This document shows positions 54,843 to 63,923 of a DNA stretch of 64,000 bases, one piece after another. Positions within the stretch are counted from its first letter, which is position 1. Every line of letters starts with the position of its first letter. The position numbers and the translations under genes are program-made. The stretch lies in the NCBI RefSeq assembly GCF_000520955.1, contig NZ_JACC01000009.1, positions 112,431 to 176,430 on the forward strand. Direction: 5' to 3'. The notes under the pieces are model-generated. The model saw only the letters and a program-made list of their open reading frames with translations. It made no database searches and had not been told where the DNA came from. Source of the DNA: Aquimarina pacifica (GTDB taxonomy: Bacteria; Bacteroidota; Bacteroidia; Flavobacteriales; Flavobacteriaceae).

Positions 54843-55655
54843 CTATTTTTCTAAACTTTTAATTTCTGTTGCGTCATTACTCTGTATGGCATATACAAAA
54901 CCAATATTACTCATGTCATTAAATAATTTGATGTCAATTTGGTAATAACTCTTGTTTTGGTTTAATTCGTAGTGAATTATTGTACCAATACCTATGCCTC
55001 TAGGGAAAATAGTAGAGCGCCCATTGGTTATGATTGTATCTCCCTCCTTTATATTTGCTTGTCGTGGGATGGTTTCTAACTGAACGATATTAGGATCTTT
55101 CCCATTCCACATTAGAGAACCAAATTGATTAGATTTTTTTAGACCAGCACTTATTCTAGAATTACTATTAAGAATAGAAATTACCCGCGAGTAGTTTTTT
55201 GACGTATTTTCTACAATTCCTATAATTCCTTTATCTGTTATGATCCCCATGTCAGGAAAAATACTGTCTTTCTCTCCTTTGTTGATTAGAATGTAGTTGT
55301 CAATTTTGCTGTAATCATTCTTTATTATTCTCGCTTTTGTGTATTTGTATGGAGTCTTAAATGATGTAGTGTCTACAAATTTTGTGGTTGCAGAGTCAAT
55401 TTGTATGCTTTTTAATTGATTGTGAAGTCGTTCATTTTCTTCTAATAGTCGTATGTTTTCTTGTCTCAATCCGAAATAATCAGTTATCGAATGTTGCCAA
55501 GAATATACACCACCGCTTAAGAAATTGGCAGAGCTTATAAACTTACTTTTATGATATGAGTGCGATTGAATGGTAAACACTAATGATATAAGTAACAACA
55601 GAAGAAATAGCAGAAAATGTTTATTTCGTATTAAAAAATTAATAATCTGCTGCAT
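54843..55655 (-). CDS. mreC: Rod shape-determining protein MreC
   Basis: A 270-residue bitopic protein linking MreB to the periplasmic synthesis enzymes. The membrane anchor is FLLFLLLLLISLVFTIQS (residues 14-31), followed by a coiled coil (ENIRLLEENERLHNQLKSI, about 80-100) and the two-lobed beta-barrel (KARIIKNDYSKIDNYILINKGEKDSIFPDMGIITDKGIIGIV; RISAGLKKSNQFGSLMWNG). The 193-base gap to mreB upstream could hold another promoter or a processing site. Confidence 0.95.
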   Translation of the reverse strand: MQQIINFLIRNKHFLLFLLLLLISLVFTIQSHSYHKSKFISSANFLSGGVYSWQHSITDYFGLRQENIRLLEENERLHNQLKSIQIDSATTKFVDTTSFKTPYKYTKARIIKNDYSKIDNYILINKGEKDSIFPDMGIITDKGIIGIVENTSKNYSRVISILNSNSRISAGLKKSNQFGSLMWNGKDPNIVQLETIPRQANIKEGDTIITNGRSTIFPRGIGIGTIIHYELNQNKSYYQIDIKLFNDMSNIGFVYAIQSNDATEIKSLEK

Positions 55656-55848
55656 GATTCAGGGAGTAATGATTTATTTGGTTAAACACACTTTATAGCC
55701 GACATTTTTTTTAAACAATTTTTTACAATTTCGATATTCGAAATATGCCTAATAAAATAGCTGTTCTGTTTTATTTAACTAAGAGTAAAGCAGGATAACG
55801 TAAAACAAAAAAATTAGGTATATTTTTTAGTAATTTATTTTAAAAAAA

Positions 55849-56877
55849 CTATTTAATTAAAACACTTTTGTATCTATTAAGGTTTTTAAGAGTAATCCCC
55901 GTACCTCTTACTACTGCTCTTAGTGGATCCTCGGCGATATATACTGGTAGATCTGTTTTTTGTGACAATCTTTTGTCTAATCCGCGAAGCATAGACCCTC
56001 CACCAGCAAGATAAATACCTGTATTGTATATGTCTGCTGCAAGTTCTGGCGGAGTTTGAGATAATGTTTCCATTACCGCATCTTCGATACGTAAAATTGA
56101 TTTGTCTAATGCTTTTGCCATTTCCCTAAAGGATATTTGCACCTGTTTTGGTTTTCCTGTAAGTAGATCTCGACCCTGAACATTCATTTCTTCTGGGGGT
56201 AATTCGAGATCTTCTGTAGCAGAACCAATTTGTATTTTTATTTTTTCGGCAGTACGCTCTCCAACATATAAATTGTGTTGCGTACGCATATAATAAATAA
56301 TATCATTAGTAAATACATCACCAGCAATTTTTACTGATTTATCACAGACAATACCACCTAGAGCAATAACTGCAATTTCGGTAGTACCCCCACCTATATC
56401 TACAATCATATTTCCTTTGGGCTGCATGATGTCTATGCCGATACCAATAGCTGCAGCCATAGGTTCATGAATAAGGTATACCTCTTTACCATTAACACGC
56501 TCGGCGCTTTCTTTTACCGCTCGCATTTCTACTTCTGTAATCCCAGAAGGGATACAAATTACCATACGAAGAGCGGGAGTGAAAATTTTCTTTTTTAAAG
56601 CAGGAATATCTTTGATAAACATGCTTATCATTTTTTCACTTGCATCAAAATCTGCAATTACACCGTCCTTAAGTGGTCGTATAGTTTTAATATTTTCGTG
56701 GGTTTTTCCTTGCATCATAGCGGCTTCTTTTCCTGCTGCTATAATTTTGCCGGTCATAATATCTCTGGCAACAATAGACGGGCTGTCTACTACTACTTTG
56801 TCATTATGAATTACTAAGGTATTGGCAGTACCTAAATCTATTGCAATCTCTTCGGTAAAGAAGTCAAAAAATCCCAT
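55849..56877 (-). CDS. mreB: Actin-like rod shape-determining protein MreB
   Basis: A 342-residue actin-fold ATPase forming membrane-associated filaments that guide elongation. It has the phosphate-1 motif DLGTANTLVIH, the connect/phosphate-2 motif VDIGGGTTEIAVIALGG, and the adenosine motif GIYLAGGGSMLRGLD. The amphipathic N-terminus (MGFFDFFTEEIAIDLGTAN) suits membrane binding. It heads the mreBCD-mrdA-rodA cluster, 45 bases after purH. Confidence 0.97.
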   Translation of the reverse strand: MGFFDFFTEEIAIDLGTANTLVIHNDKVVVDSPSIVARDIMTGKIIAAGKEAAMMQGKTHENIKTIRPLKDGVIADFDASEKMISMFIKDIPALKKKIFTPALRMVICIPSGITEVEMRAVKESAERVNGKEVYLIHEPMAAAIGIGIDIMQPKGNMIVDIGGGTTEIAVIALGGIVCDKSVKIAGDVFTNDIIYYMRTQHNLYVGERTAEKIKIQIGSATEDLELPPEEMNVQGRDLLTGKPKQVQISFREMAKALDKSILRIEDAVMETLSQTPPELAADIYNTGIYLAGGGSMLRGLDKRLSQKTDLPVYIAEDPLRAVVRGTGITLKNLNRYKSVLIK

Positions 56878-56922
56878 AAAAAATCAGAAAAAAGGAGTTA
56901 AAATTTAGTAAATGTAATAAAA

Positions 56923-58455
56923 TTAATGTTTAAAATGACGTGTTCCTGTCATTACCATTGCAATTCCGTTTTTATCGCAGTAATCAATGCTTAATTGATC
57001 CTTTATAGAACCCCCTGGTTGGATTACTGCTTTGATCCCTGCATTATCTGCTAATTCTACACAATCAGGGAAAGGAAAAAATGCGTCACTAGCCATAACA
57101 GAGTCATTTAGATCAAAGTTAAAGGCATTGGCTTTTTCTATTGCCTGTTTTAAGGCATCTACTCGAGATGTTTGACCAGTTCCGCTAGCTAGTAATTGTT
57201 TTCCTTTAGTAAAAACTATTGTGTTTGATTTTGTATGCTTACAGATTTTTGATGCAAATAAAAGATCTTCGACCTGAGTCGAAGTCGGTACTACCTTTGT
57301 CACGGTAGTCAAATCTTGAGCACTATCTGTTTTTAAGTCTTTATCTTGAACTAAAGTACCATTAAGACAAGTGCGTACCTGTGTTTTTGGTAATGCTATG
57401 TCTTTTTGAACCAAAAGAATTCTGTTTTTCTTTCCTTTTAGAATTTCTAATGCTTCACTATCATAAGAAGGAGCAATAACCACCTCACAGAAAAGTTTAT
57501 GTATTTCTTGTGCAGTAGCACTATCAATTTTACTATTACTAATTAATATACCTCCAAAAGCCGAAACAGGGTCGCCTGCTAATGCATCGACATAGGACTG
57601 TAATACCGTTTCTCTTTGCGCCAATCCACAAGCATTGTTGTGTTTTAGAATGGCAAATGTTGGTGCGTCTCCTACAAATTCACTCATCAAATTCACTGCG
57701 GCGTCCACATCCAAAAGATTATTGTATGATAACTCTTTGCCGTGCAATTTGTCAAAAACAGCATCAAAGTCACCAAAAAAGAACCCCTTTTGGTGAGGGT
57801 TTTCTCCGTAACGTAGTACTTTACCTTGAGTTTCGCTTATTTTAAGAGAAGGGATCTCGTGATTACTGTTGAAATAATTAAAAATAGCACTGTCATAATG
57901 AGAAGATACATTAAAAGCTTTAGCTGCAAATAACTTTCTGTCTTCAATAGATATACTTCCATTTCCTTCAGAAATCACTTCTAGAAATGCTGAGTAATCG
58001 TCTACAGAAGCAACGCATGTAACATCAGCAAAATTTTTGGCAGCTGCTCTAATTAAGGAAATTCCACCAATATCTATTTTTTCAATGATATCCTGCTCAG
58101 AAGCTCCAGAAGCTACGGTTTTTTCAAATGGGTATAGGTCCACAATTACGATATCTATCTGAGGGATTTCATATTGCTCAAGTTCTGCAACATCACTATC
58201 GTTATTCTGACGATTAAGGATTCCTCCAAAAACTTTTGGATGCAACGTTTTTACTCTTCCGCCCAATATAGAAGGATAAGAGGTTACGTCTTCTACAGGA
58301 ATAACATCAATGCCTAAATCTTTGATAAATTTTTCTGTGCCCCCAGTAGAATATATGGTGACATTAAGTTCGTCTAATTTTTTGACAATTGGTGCTAATC
58401 CATCTTTACTAAATACAGAAATTAACGCCGATTTTGCAGTTTTTGTGGTACTCAT
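56923..58455 (-). CDS. purH: Bifunctional AICAR transformylase / IMP cyclohydrolase
   Basis: A 510-residue enzyme that performs the last two steps of purine synthesis (AICAR to FAICAR to IMP). The N-terminal 190 residues form the MGS-like IMP cyclohydrolase (ALISVFSKDGLAPIVKKLDELNVTIYSTGGT; LGGRVKTLHPKVFGGIL; DIVIVDLYPFEKTVASG). The transformylase domain follows, with LRYGENPHQKGFFF, the Lys/His motif AILKHNNACGLAQ, and DAFFPFPDCVELADNAGIKAVIQPGGSIKD at the end. All motifs are intact. It lies upstream of the mre cluster and may share its transcript. Confidence 0.97.
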   Translation of the reverse strand: MSTTKTAKSALISVFSKDGLAPIVKKLDELNVTIYSTGGTEKFIKDLGIDVIPVEDVTSYPSILGGRVKTLHPKVFGGILNRQNNDSDVAELEQYEIPQIDIVIVDLYPFEKTVASGASEQDIIEKIDIGGISLIRAAAKNFADVTCVASVDDYSAFLEVISEGNGSISIEDRKLFAAKAFNVSSHYDSAIFNYFNSNHEIPSLKISETQGKVLRYGENPHQKGFFFGDFDAVFDKLHGKELSYNNLLDVDAAVNLMSEFVGDAPTFAILKHNNACGLAQRETVLQSYVDALAGDPVSAFGGILISNSKIDSATAQEIHKLFCEVVIAPSYDSEALEILKGKKNRILLVQKDIALPKTQVRTCLNGTLVQDKDLKTDSAQDLTTVTKVVPTSTQVEDLLFASKICKHTKSNTIVFTKGKQLLASGTGQTSRVDALKQAIEKANAFNFDLNDSVMASDAFFPFPDCVELADNAGIKAVIQPGGSIKDQLSIDYCDKNGIAMVMTGTRHFKH

Positions 58456-58478
58456 GATAAATATTAGTTAGTAAAACG

Positions 58479-58486
58479 CAAAAGTA
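58479..58486 (-). promoter_or_regulatory. -7 box candidate of purH
   Basis: TACTTTTG on the minus strand, 23 bases upstream of the purH ATG, fits TAnnTTTG. No TTG -33 box is found at 17-20 bases. Confidence 0.4.
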
Positions 58487-58655
58487 GCAATTTACGAACC
58501 AATTAGACTATCAAATTATATGTAATTATTTTATCAACGCGGATTATTTCTTGTAAAAAAATAGTCGGTTGTCTGAACAGCGAAGATTAAAGAGATTACC
58601 CTAAAAAATCTTAATAGATATTGAGAACGTAAACATATTGAATTGAGGTAAAACT

Positions 58656-59093
58656 TTATTTCAGGTATACGCACGTTCTGTCATAATCTATAACTGCTTT
58701 TCCTCTTTTTAAAATGTCTGCACCAATTATCCCATCTACAGGAGTTGCATCATGAGCAATCATAGCGGTGTTGACATGTTTTAGATCAAATAAGATAAGA
58801 GAAACTTGCTTTCTTGACCAATTTCCGATTTTGATTGTGTTCTTTTTTGAGAGTTGTGTAAACATATCTGTGGCACCTGCACCAGCAGCTTTAACATCGC
58901 TATCTTGTGTGAAAAGATTGAATTTTGCTGCCGTTTCGAACCCTACGCAAGAATTCGATGCGCCTGTGTCAAGAATAAAATTACCTTCTATTCCATTTAG
59001 AGTGGCTTTAATCTCAAAATGGTTGGTTTTGGTTAATTCTAGTGGGATTCTATGATATGTTTTTTGGGTCAAAAATTTTCTAAGAGTACTCAT
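58656..59093 (-). CDS. Retropepsin-like aspartic protease
   Basis: A 145-residue single-domain protein with the aspartic-protease motif FILDTGASNSCVGFETAAKF (near residue 40) and the hydrophobic flap-like ATPVDGIIGADILKRGKAVIDYD that closes the fold. It is a monomer half like a retroviral protease, so it should act as a dimer. No signal peptide was found, so it is probably cytoplasmic. The substrate is unknown. Members are common in Flavobacteriia. Confidence 0.85.
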   Translation of the reverse strand: MSTLRKFLTQKTYHRIPLELTKTNHFEIKATLNGIEGNFILDTGASNSCVGFETAAKFNLFTQDSDVKAAGAGATDMFTQLSKKNTIKIGNWSRKQVSLILFDLKHVNTAMIAHDATPVDGIIGADILKRGKAVIDYDRTCVYLK

Positions 59094-59293
59094 GTTCTAA
59101 ATTGAAAAACTTTTGTAAAAGTACAGTAATTAATAACAAAACAATGAATAGTGGAAGTTTATGAGGATTTCATCGAAAGTATTGTGGGCGATAGATGCAT
59201 TATAAATTGTTTGCGCTGAAGTGATTTTGGATATGGACTAAAAGAGGAATCAGTTATATGTGTTATTCTAGCTGAAATTGATATTTTTGCGAA

Positions 59294-60082
59294 ATGATAC
59301 TAACCGATACACATACTCATATTTATAGTGAAGCTTTTGATGAGGATCAGGAAAAAATGATGGAGCGGGCTATAGAAAATGGGGTTACTCGTTTTTTCGT
59401 TCCAGCAATTGATTCAACATACACAAAGTCTATGTATGAGATAGAAGAAAAATATCCTGAACATGTTTTTTTGATGATGGGCTTACATCCTACTCATGTA
59501 AAAGAGAATTACAAAAAGGAACTTTTGCAGGTAGAACAGGAGCTTAATAAGCGTTTTTCGCGGAGGGAGGGTAAAAAATTTTATGCAATAGGAGAAATAG
59601 GTATTGATCTTTATTGGGATACTACTTTTTTGGTTGCACAGCAAGAGGCATTTCGATACCAAATCCAATTAGCAAAAAAATACAAATTGCCTATTGTGAT
59701 TCATTGCCGTGAAGCTTTTGAAGAGGTCTTTGAAGTTCTTGAATCTGAAAAAGGTGATGATCTATTCGGGATTTTTCATTGTTTTACAGGGACAATAGAC
59801 GATGCAAAAAGAGCAATCGGGTATAATATGAAGTTAGGTATTGGTGGCGTGGTAACTTTTAAAAATGGGAAAATAGATACGTTTTTGGATCAAATTCCCC
59901 TAGAACATATTGTTTTAGAAACTGATGCTCCTTATTTGGCTCCGACACCATATCGAGGTAAGCGAAATGAAAGCTCCTATTTGGTTCGTGTCTTAGAAAG
60001 ATTGTCAGAGATATATCAGAAGCCAGAAGAGGAAATAGCGCAAATAACGACGAATAATTCAAAGGATGTTTTTGGGGTGTAA
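59294..60082 (+). CDS. TatD-family metal-dependent hydrolase/nuclease
   Basis: A 262-residue TIM-barrel amidohydrolase-like nuclease. The metal ligands are all visible: DTHTHIYSEAFD, GLHPTHV, AIGEIGIDLYW, IVIHCREAFEEV, IFHCFTG and LETDAPYLAP. Family members are DNases or D-aminoacyl-tRNA-type hydrolases; the actual substrate is unclear. The ATG at 59294 gives the canonical MILTDTHTH start. A TAnnTTTG sequence lies only 4 bases before the ATG, so any transcript from it would be leaderless or nearly so. The asparaginase gene follows after 31 bases. Confidence 0.94.
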   Translation: MILTDTHTHIYSEAFDEDQEKMMERAIENGVTRFFVPAIDSTYTKSMYEIEEKYPEHVFLMMGLHPTHVKENYKKELLQVEQELNKRFSRREGKKFYAIGEIGIDLYWDTTFLVAQQEAFRYQIQLAKKYKLPIVIHCREAFEEVFEVLESEKGDDLFGIFHCFTGTIDDAKRAIGYNMKLGIGGVVTFKNGKIDTFLDQIPLEHIVLETDAPYLAPTPYRGKRNESSYLVRVLERLSEIYQKPEEEIAQITTNNSKDVFGV

Positions 60083-60113
60083 ATAATTTAGAAATAATTT
60101 TAATTTTGTTTGT

Positions 60114-61148
60114 ATGAGCTCTTCTGCTAATATTTTACTTATTTATACTGGTGGGACTATTGGGATGATGAAGGATTTCGAAACAGGGGCATTAAAAGCT
60201 TTTGATTTTGATCAATTATTGTCAAATATCCCAGAGCTAAAACAATTAGATTGTAAAATTGCTACCCTTAGCTTCGATACTCCTATTGATTCCTCGGATA
60301 TGAATGTAGAACAGTGGGTGATTTTGGGGGATATTATTAATACTAATTATGAGGACTACAATGGTTTTGTTATTCTTCATGGAAGTGATACAATGTCATA
60401 TACAGCTTCTGCTATTAGTTTTATGTTCGAAAACCTATCAAAACCGATAATTTTTACAGGTTCTCAATTGCCAATCGGTGATTTGAGAACCGATGCCAAA
60501 GAAAATCTTATAACCGCAGTGCAAATTGCAGCATTACAAAAGAGAGGGAGGCCAGTAATTACAGAAGTTGGTCTTTATTTTGAATATAAGTTATTAAGAG
60601 CTAATAGAACTACTAAAGTCAATGCAGAGCATTTTGAAGCATTTCAGTCGGCTAATTACCCTGCGTTAATAGAATCTGGGGTGCATCTCAAGGTTAATAC
60701 TTCTTTTTTAAGATCAGTTAATCGACGTAAGAAAATGGTATATCATACTCATTTTGATACAGATGTCATTGTAATAAAAATGTTTCCGGGTATTAATGAA
60801 AGAATTTTGACAGGTATTTTTTCTTTAGAATCAATTAAAGGAGTCATTTTAGAAACCTACGGAGCTGGTAATACGACTACGAAAAAATGGTTTATAGCTA
60901 TTGTTTCTGGTCTTATAAAAAAAGGAATTCCGGTAGTAAATGTTACTCAATGTACAGGAGGAAGTGTAGAAATGGGTAAGTATGATACAAGTGTGGCATT
61001 AAAAAAAGTGGGTGTTATTTCGGGTAAAGACTGCACTACAGAAGCTGCTTTGGCAAAATTGATGTATTTGTTAGGAGAAAAATTACCTCTTAATGTACTC
61101 AAAACCATATATGAAACCTCCCTTCGAGGCGAGATGTCCGAAAATTAA
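60114..61148 (+). CDS. ansA: Type I (cytoplasmic) L-asparaginase
   Basis: A 344-residue asparaginase hydrolysing L-asparagine to aspartate and ammonia. The first Thr nucleophile is in LLIYTGGTIGMMKD, the second Thr/Asp/Lys set in VILHGSDTMSYTASAISFMFENL and LPIGDLRTDAKENLITA. There is no signal peptide, which separates it from type II periplasmic enzymes. The C-terminal part includes GVILETYGAGNTTT and VNVTQCTGGSVEMGKYDTS. It probably forms an operon with the TatD gene. Confidence 0.94.
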   Translation: MSSSANILLIYTGGTIGMMKDFETGALKAFDFDQLLSNIPELKQLDCKIATLSFDTPIDSSDMNVEQWVILGDIINTNYEDYNGFVILHGSDTMSYTASAISFMFENLSKPIIFTGSQLPIGDLRTDAKENLITAVQIAALQKRGRPVITEVGLYFEYKLLRANRTTKVNAEHFEAFQSANYPALIESGVHLKVNTSFLRSVNRRKKMVYHTHFDTDVIVIKMFPGINERILTGIFSLESIKGVILETYGAGNTTTKKWFIAIVSGLIKKGIPVVNVTQCTGGSVEMGKYDTSVALKKVGVISGKDCTTEAALAKLMYLLGEKLPLNVLKTIYETSLRGEMSEN

Positions 61149-61222
61149 CACCTCAAAATTTTATCACCTTACATTTTTTTTGTTATTTGCTCATCCTTAA
61201 AATTTTTTAAGAAAATTAATGA

Positions 61223-61310
61223 AGAGAGGTGGCCGAGTGGTCGAAGGCGCACGCCTGGAAAGTGTGTATACGTCAAAAGCGTATCGAGGGTTCGAATCCC
61301 TTCCTCTCTG
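61223..61310 (+). tRNA. tRNA-Ser (anticodon GGA)
   Basis: An 88-base class II tRNA. The acceptor stem (agagagg at 61223-61229 with cctctct at 61303-61309) pairs fully, with G as discriminator at 61310. The D arm begins tggccgagtgg. The anticodon arm cacgc-ctggaaa-gtgtg gives GGA, reading UCC/UCU codons. A long variable arm (tatacgtcaaaagcgta) and the T loop ttcgaat follow. CCA is not encoded. Confidence 0.97.
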
Positions 61311-61326
61311 CAATATATTTAATTTA

Positions 61327-61358
61327 TTGATAGATTTTATATTATTTTTATATCTTTA
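61327..61358 (+). promoter_or_regulatory. Weak promoter candidate for the exbB operon
   Basis: TATCTTTA at 61351-61358 is one base from the -7 consensus, and a TTG at 61327-61329 lies 21 bases upstream, near the upper limit of the spacing. The exbB ATG is 34 bases downstream of the box. Confidence 0.35.
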
Positions 61359-61392
61359 ACCCTTTAACTAATTAAAATTAAGAATCAGCGCA

Positions 61393-62196
61393 ATGAAAAG
61401 ATTATTTTCTATTCTGGCAATCGCAGCAGTTATGACTTTTGGAAATCTGCAAGCGTCTACTGTACCTGCCCAGTTATTAACGGCGAATGTGCAATTATTA
61501 ATTGCTCCCATAAACACGACAACAACCATTCAAGAAGAAGCGGTAGAAGAAGCTTCAAGTTTGTCATTTCATCAAAACCTTAAAAAACGTTTTATAGAAG
61601 GAGGCCCAGGATTTATGGGAATCGTACTATTGTGTTTAATTTTAGGTCTTGCGATAGCAATTGAAAGAATTATCTTTTTAAGTCTTTCTACAACAAACAC
61701 GAAGAAGTTACAACAAAATGTAGAAGATGCACTTAATAGTGGTGGTGTTGAAGCTGCAAAAGAAGTGTGCAGAAACACAAAAGGTCCTGTAGCATCTATT
61801 TATTATCAAGGTCTTGATAGAGCTGATGAAAGTATTGACGCTGCAGAAAAGGCAGTCGTAGCTTACGGAGGTGTTCAGATGGGACAGCTTGAGAAAAATG
61901 TGTCTTGGGTATCTTTATTTATTGCTCTTGCACCGATGCTTGGTTTCATGGGAACTGTAATAGGTATGATTCAGGCATTTGATAAAATTGAAGCAGCTGG
62001 TGATATGCAGCCATCTCTTGTAGCAGGAGGTATTAAGGTAGCCCTACTTACTACAGTATTCGGTCTTATAGTAGCTATTATTCTTCAAATTTTTTATAAC
62101 TATATCGTTGCAAAAATCGATAGAATTGTAAATGATATGGAAGATGCTTCGATTACTTTAATCGATATGCTTGTAGCTTATAAGAACAAAAAATAA
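61393..62196 (+). CDS. exbB: ExbB/TolQ-family proton channel with N-terminal extension
   Basis: A 267-residue MotA/TolQ/ExbB proton-channel protein. The N-terminal 60 residues are an extra signal-like helix (LFSILAIAAVMTFGNLQA) and a periplasmic linker absent from E. coli ExbB. The core has three helices: GFMGIVLLCLILGLAIAIERIIFLSL, VSLFIALAPMLGFMGTVIGMIQAFD (the conserved channel helix), and GGIKVALLTTVFGLIVAIILQIFYN. It would form the pentameric channel with the two ExbD proteins downstream and energise TonB. The next gene is a small membrane protein. Confidence 0.93.
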   Translation: MKRLFSILAIAAVMTFGNLQASTVPAQLLTANVQLLIAPINTTTTIQEEAVEEASSLSFHQNLKKRFIEGGPGFMGIVLLCLILGLAIAIERIIFLSLSTTNTKKLQQNVEDALNSGGVEAAKEVCRNTKGPVASIYYQGLDRADESIDAAEKAVVAYGGVQMGQLEKNVSWVSLFIALAPMLGFMGTVIGMIQAFDKIEAAGDMQPSLVAGGIKVALLTTVFGLIVAIILQIFYNYIVAKIDRIVNDMEDASITLIDMLVAYKNKK

Positions 62197-62332
62197 GAAT
62201 TTTCTTAAGGGACTATATGTGCCTTTGTGAAACTTATTGTATTAGTTGATTGTATATTCAGGTAATTCAATTAGATCTTATTTATTTAGTCGAAATACGT
62301 TTAGAGTGTTTCAAATTTAAAAAAACAGACAC

Positions 62333-62806
62333 ATGAAAATTTCTAAAATAATATCATATGTTGTACTAGGAGTAGGAGTCTTAGGAATACTACTTTGGTG
62401 GCTTATGAATAGTTCAATAACTAGCTTAATGAGCGAAAATGGTGTTTCGGAAGCTAGAGAACTTGCGCTAGAAGTAGCAGAGCCTTCGGTAACTCCATTA
62501 TATAGCCTTACATTAATTATTTTTGTAGTTACAATTATAGTTACGCTTATCGCTGTATTTTCTAGTATGGCAAAAAGCCCAGGAAATCTCAAGAATACCG
62601 GGATCGGTGTTGTTGTTTTTGTGGTAATAGCAGCTCTTGGTTTTGTTCTTTCTGATGGGGTTGAAACTCCATTAAAAGACGGAGATATGCTTTCTGCAAG
62701 TGGTTCAAAATGGGTAGGAGCTGGATTGTATACATTTTACTTTTTGGCCGCAATAGCGGTAGGGTTAATGTTCTTTTCAGGTATCAAAAAATTAATAGGT
62801 AAATAA
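62333..62806 (+). CDS. Small membrane protein of the exbB-exbD operon
   Basis: A 157-residue protein with four hydrophobic segments: IISYVVLGVGVLGILLWWLMNS, LYSLTLIIFVVTIIVTLIAVFSSM, IGVVVFVVIAALGFVLSDG, GLYTFYFLAAIAVGLMFFSGIKKL. It carries no motif I recognise. Its place between exbB and exbD, with the exbD start only 2 bases after its stop, makes it part of the energising complex or a helper to it. This four-gene order recurs in Flavobacteriia. Confidence 0.82.
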   Translation: MKISKIISYVVLGVGVLGILLWWLMNSSITSLMSENGVSEARELALEVAEPSVTPLYSLTLIIFVVTIIVTLIAVFSSMAKSPGNLKNTGIGVVVFVVIAALGFVLSDGVETPLKDGDMLSASGSKWVGAGLYTFYFLAAIAVGLMFFSGIKKLIGK

Positions 62807-62808
62807 TT

Positions 62809-63417
62809 ATGGCAAGAAGAGCAGCACCAGAGGTAAATGCAGGGTCTATGGCAGATATTGCATTCTTACTTCTTATATTCTTTTTGGTTACTACAACTAT
62901 AGAAACGGATAGCGGTATTAGCCGGAAACTTCCTCCTCCGCAAGAGGAGAATGTTGAACCTCCAATTCTAAAGCAAAAAAATATCTTTGTCGTAGAATTA
63001 AATAAGAATAACGACTTATTAGTAGAGGAAGTACCTATGGAGTTAAAAGACCTAAGGGAAGCCGCTATGAAGTTTTTGGATAATGGCGGTGGTAGAGGAG
63101 ATGAAGCTTGTGATTACTGTGCAGGAGCAAGAGATCCATCTTCATCAGATAATCCAACAAAAGCAGTGATTTCTCTACGTAATAACCGTGAGACTAATTA
63201 TGCTACATATATAGCTGTTCAAAATGAATTGGTAGCTGCATATACAACTTTGCGTAATCGAGAGGCACAACGTCTTTTTGGAAAGTCATTCGTTCAAATG
63301 AAAAAAGATCTTAAAGATGTTAATTATTCTGGAAACAAGATTAGGTTGAAAGAAGATATCAAAAAGATACAATTTTTGTTTCCTGAGAAGTTGTCAGAAG
63401 CAGAACCTAAAAAGTAA
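62809..63417 (+). CDS. exbD: ExbD/TolR-family protein, copy 1
   Basis: A 202-residue ExbD-like protein. The N-terminal cytosolic start (ARRAAPEVNAGSMADIAFLLLIFFLVTTTIE) contains the membrane helix with the conserved Asp that carries protons. The periplasmic part has an unusual insertion at about residues 95-120 with a CDYC motif (EACDYCAGARDPSSSDN) before the usual VISLRNNRETNYATYIAVQNELVAAYTTLRN. It is longer than E. coli ExbD (141 residues). It is followed 23 bases later by a second exbD. Confidence 0.92.
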   Translation: MARRAAPEVNAGSMADIAFLLLIFFLVTTTIETDSGISRKLPPPQEENVEPPILKQKNIFVVELNKNNDLLVEEVPMELKDLREAAMKFLDNGGGRGDEACDYCAGARDPSSSDNPTKAVISLRNNRETNYATYIAVQNELVAAYTTLRNREAQRLFGKSFVQMKKDLKDVNYSGNKIRLKEDIKKIQFLFPEKLSEAEPKK

Positions 63418-63440
63418 GAATAACATAAAAAACAAATCTT

Positions 63441-63923
63441 ATGTCTAAGTTTAAAAAGAAAAAAGGCGGAGAATTACCTGCAATTTCTACAGCTTCGTTA
63501 CCAGATATCGTATTTATGTTATTGTTTTTCTTCATGGTAGCAACAGTAATGCGTCAAAATACATTGATGATTGAGAATAAGCTACCAATGGCTGATCAAA
63601 TAGAAAAACTTGATAAGAAAAATTTGGTAATGTATATCTATGCAGGAAAACCTAGTTCAAGATATAGTGCAAGTGCCGGAAGCCAGGCAAGAGTGCAACT
63701 TAATGACAAGTTTGCTGATGTAAGCGATATTAAGGCATTTATTTTAGCTGAAAGAGCAACAAAAAGAGAGGAAGAAATTCCTGCTTTGACTACAGCTCTG
63801 AAAGTTGATGGTGAAACAAATATGGGACTTGTAGGAGATATCAAAAAAGAATTAAGAGATATTCAAGCGCTGAAAATTAATTATACAACCAGAACTGGTG
63901 CCGCGATAGATAATTTTAAGTAA
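63441..63923 (+). CDS. exbD: ExbD/TolR-family protein, copy 2
   Basis: A 160-residue ExbD-like protein. It starts MSKFKKKKGGELPAISTASLPDIVFMLLFFFMVATVM, with a basic cytosolic tip and the membrane helix bearing the proton-carrying Asp. The periplasmic domain (VGDIKKELRDIQALKINYTTR) is the usual peptidoglycan/TonB-contacting region. The two ExbD copies differ enough in length and sequence to be specialised. The operon likely continues past the window edge, often with tonB. Confidence 0.93.
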   Translation: MSKFKKKKGGELPAISTASLPDIVFMLLFFFMVATVMRQNTLMIENKLPMADQIEKLDKKNLVMYIYAGKPSSRYSASAGSQARVQLNDKFADVSDIKAFILAERATKREEEIPALTTALKVDGETNMGLVGDIKKELRDIQALKINYTTRTGAAIDNFK

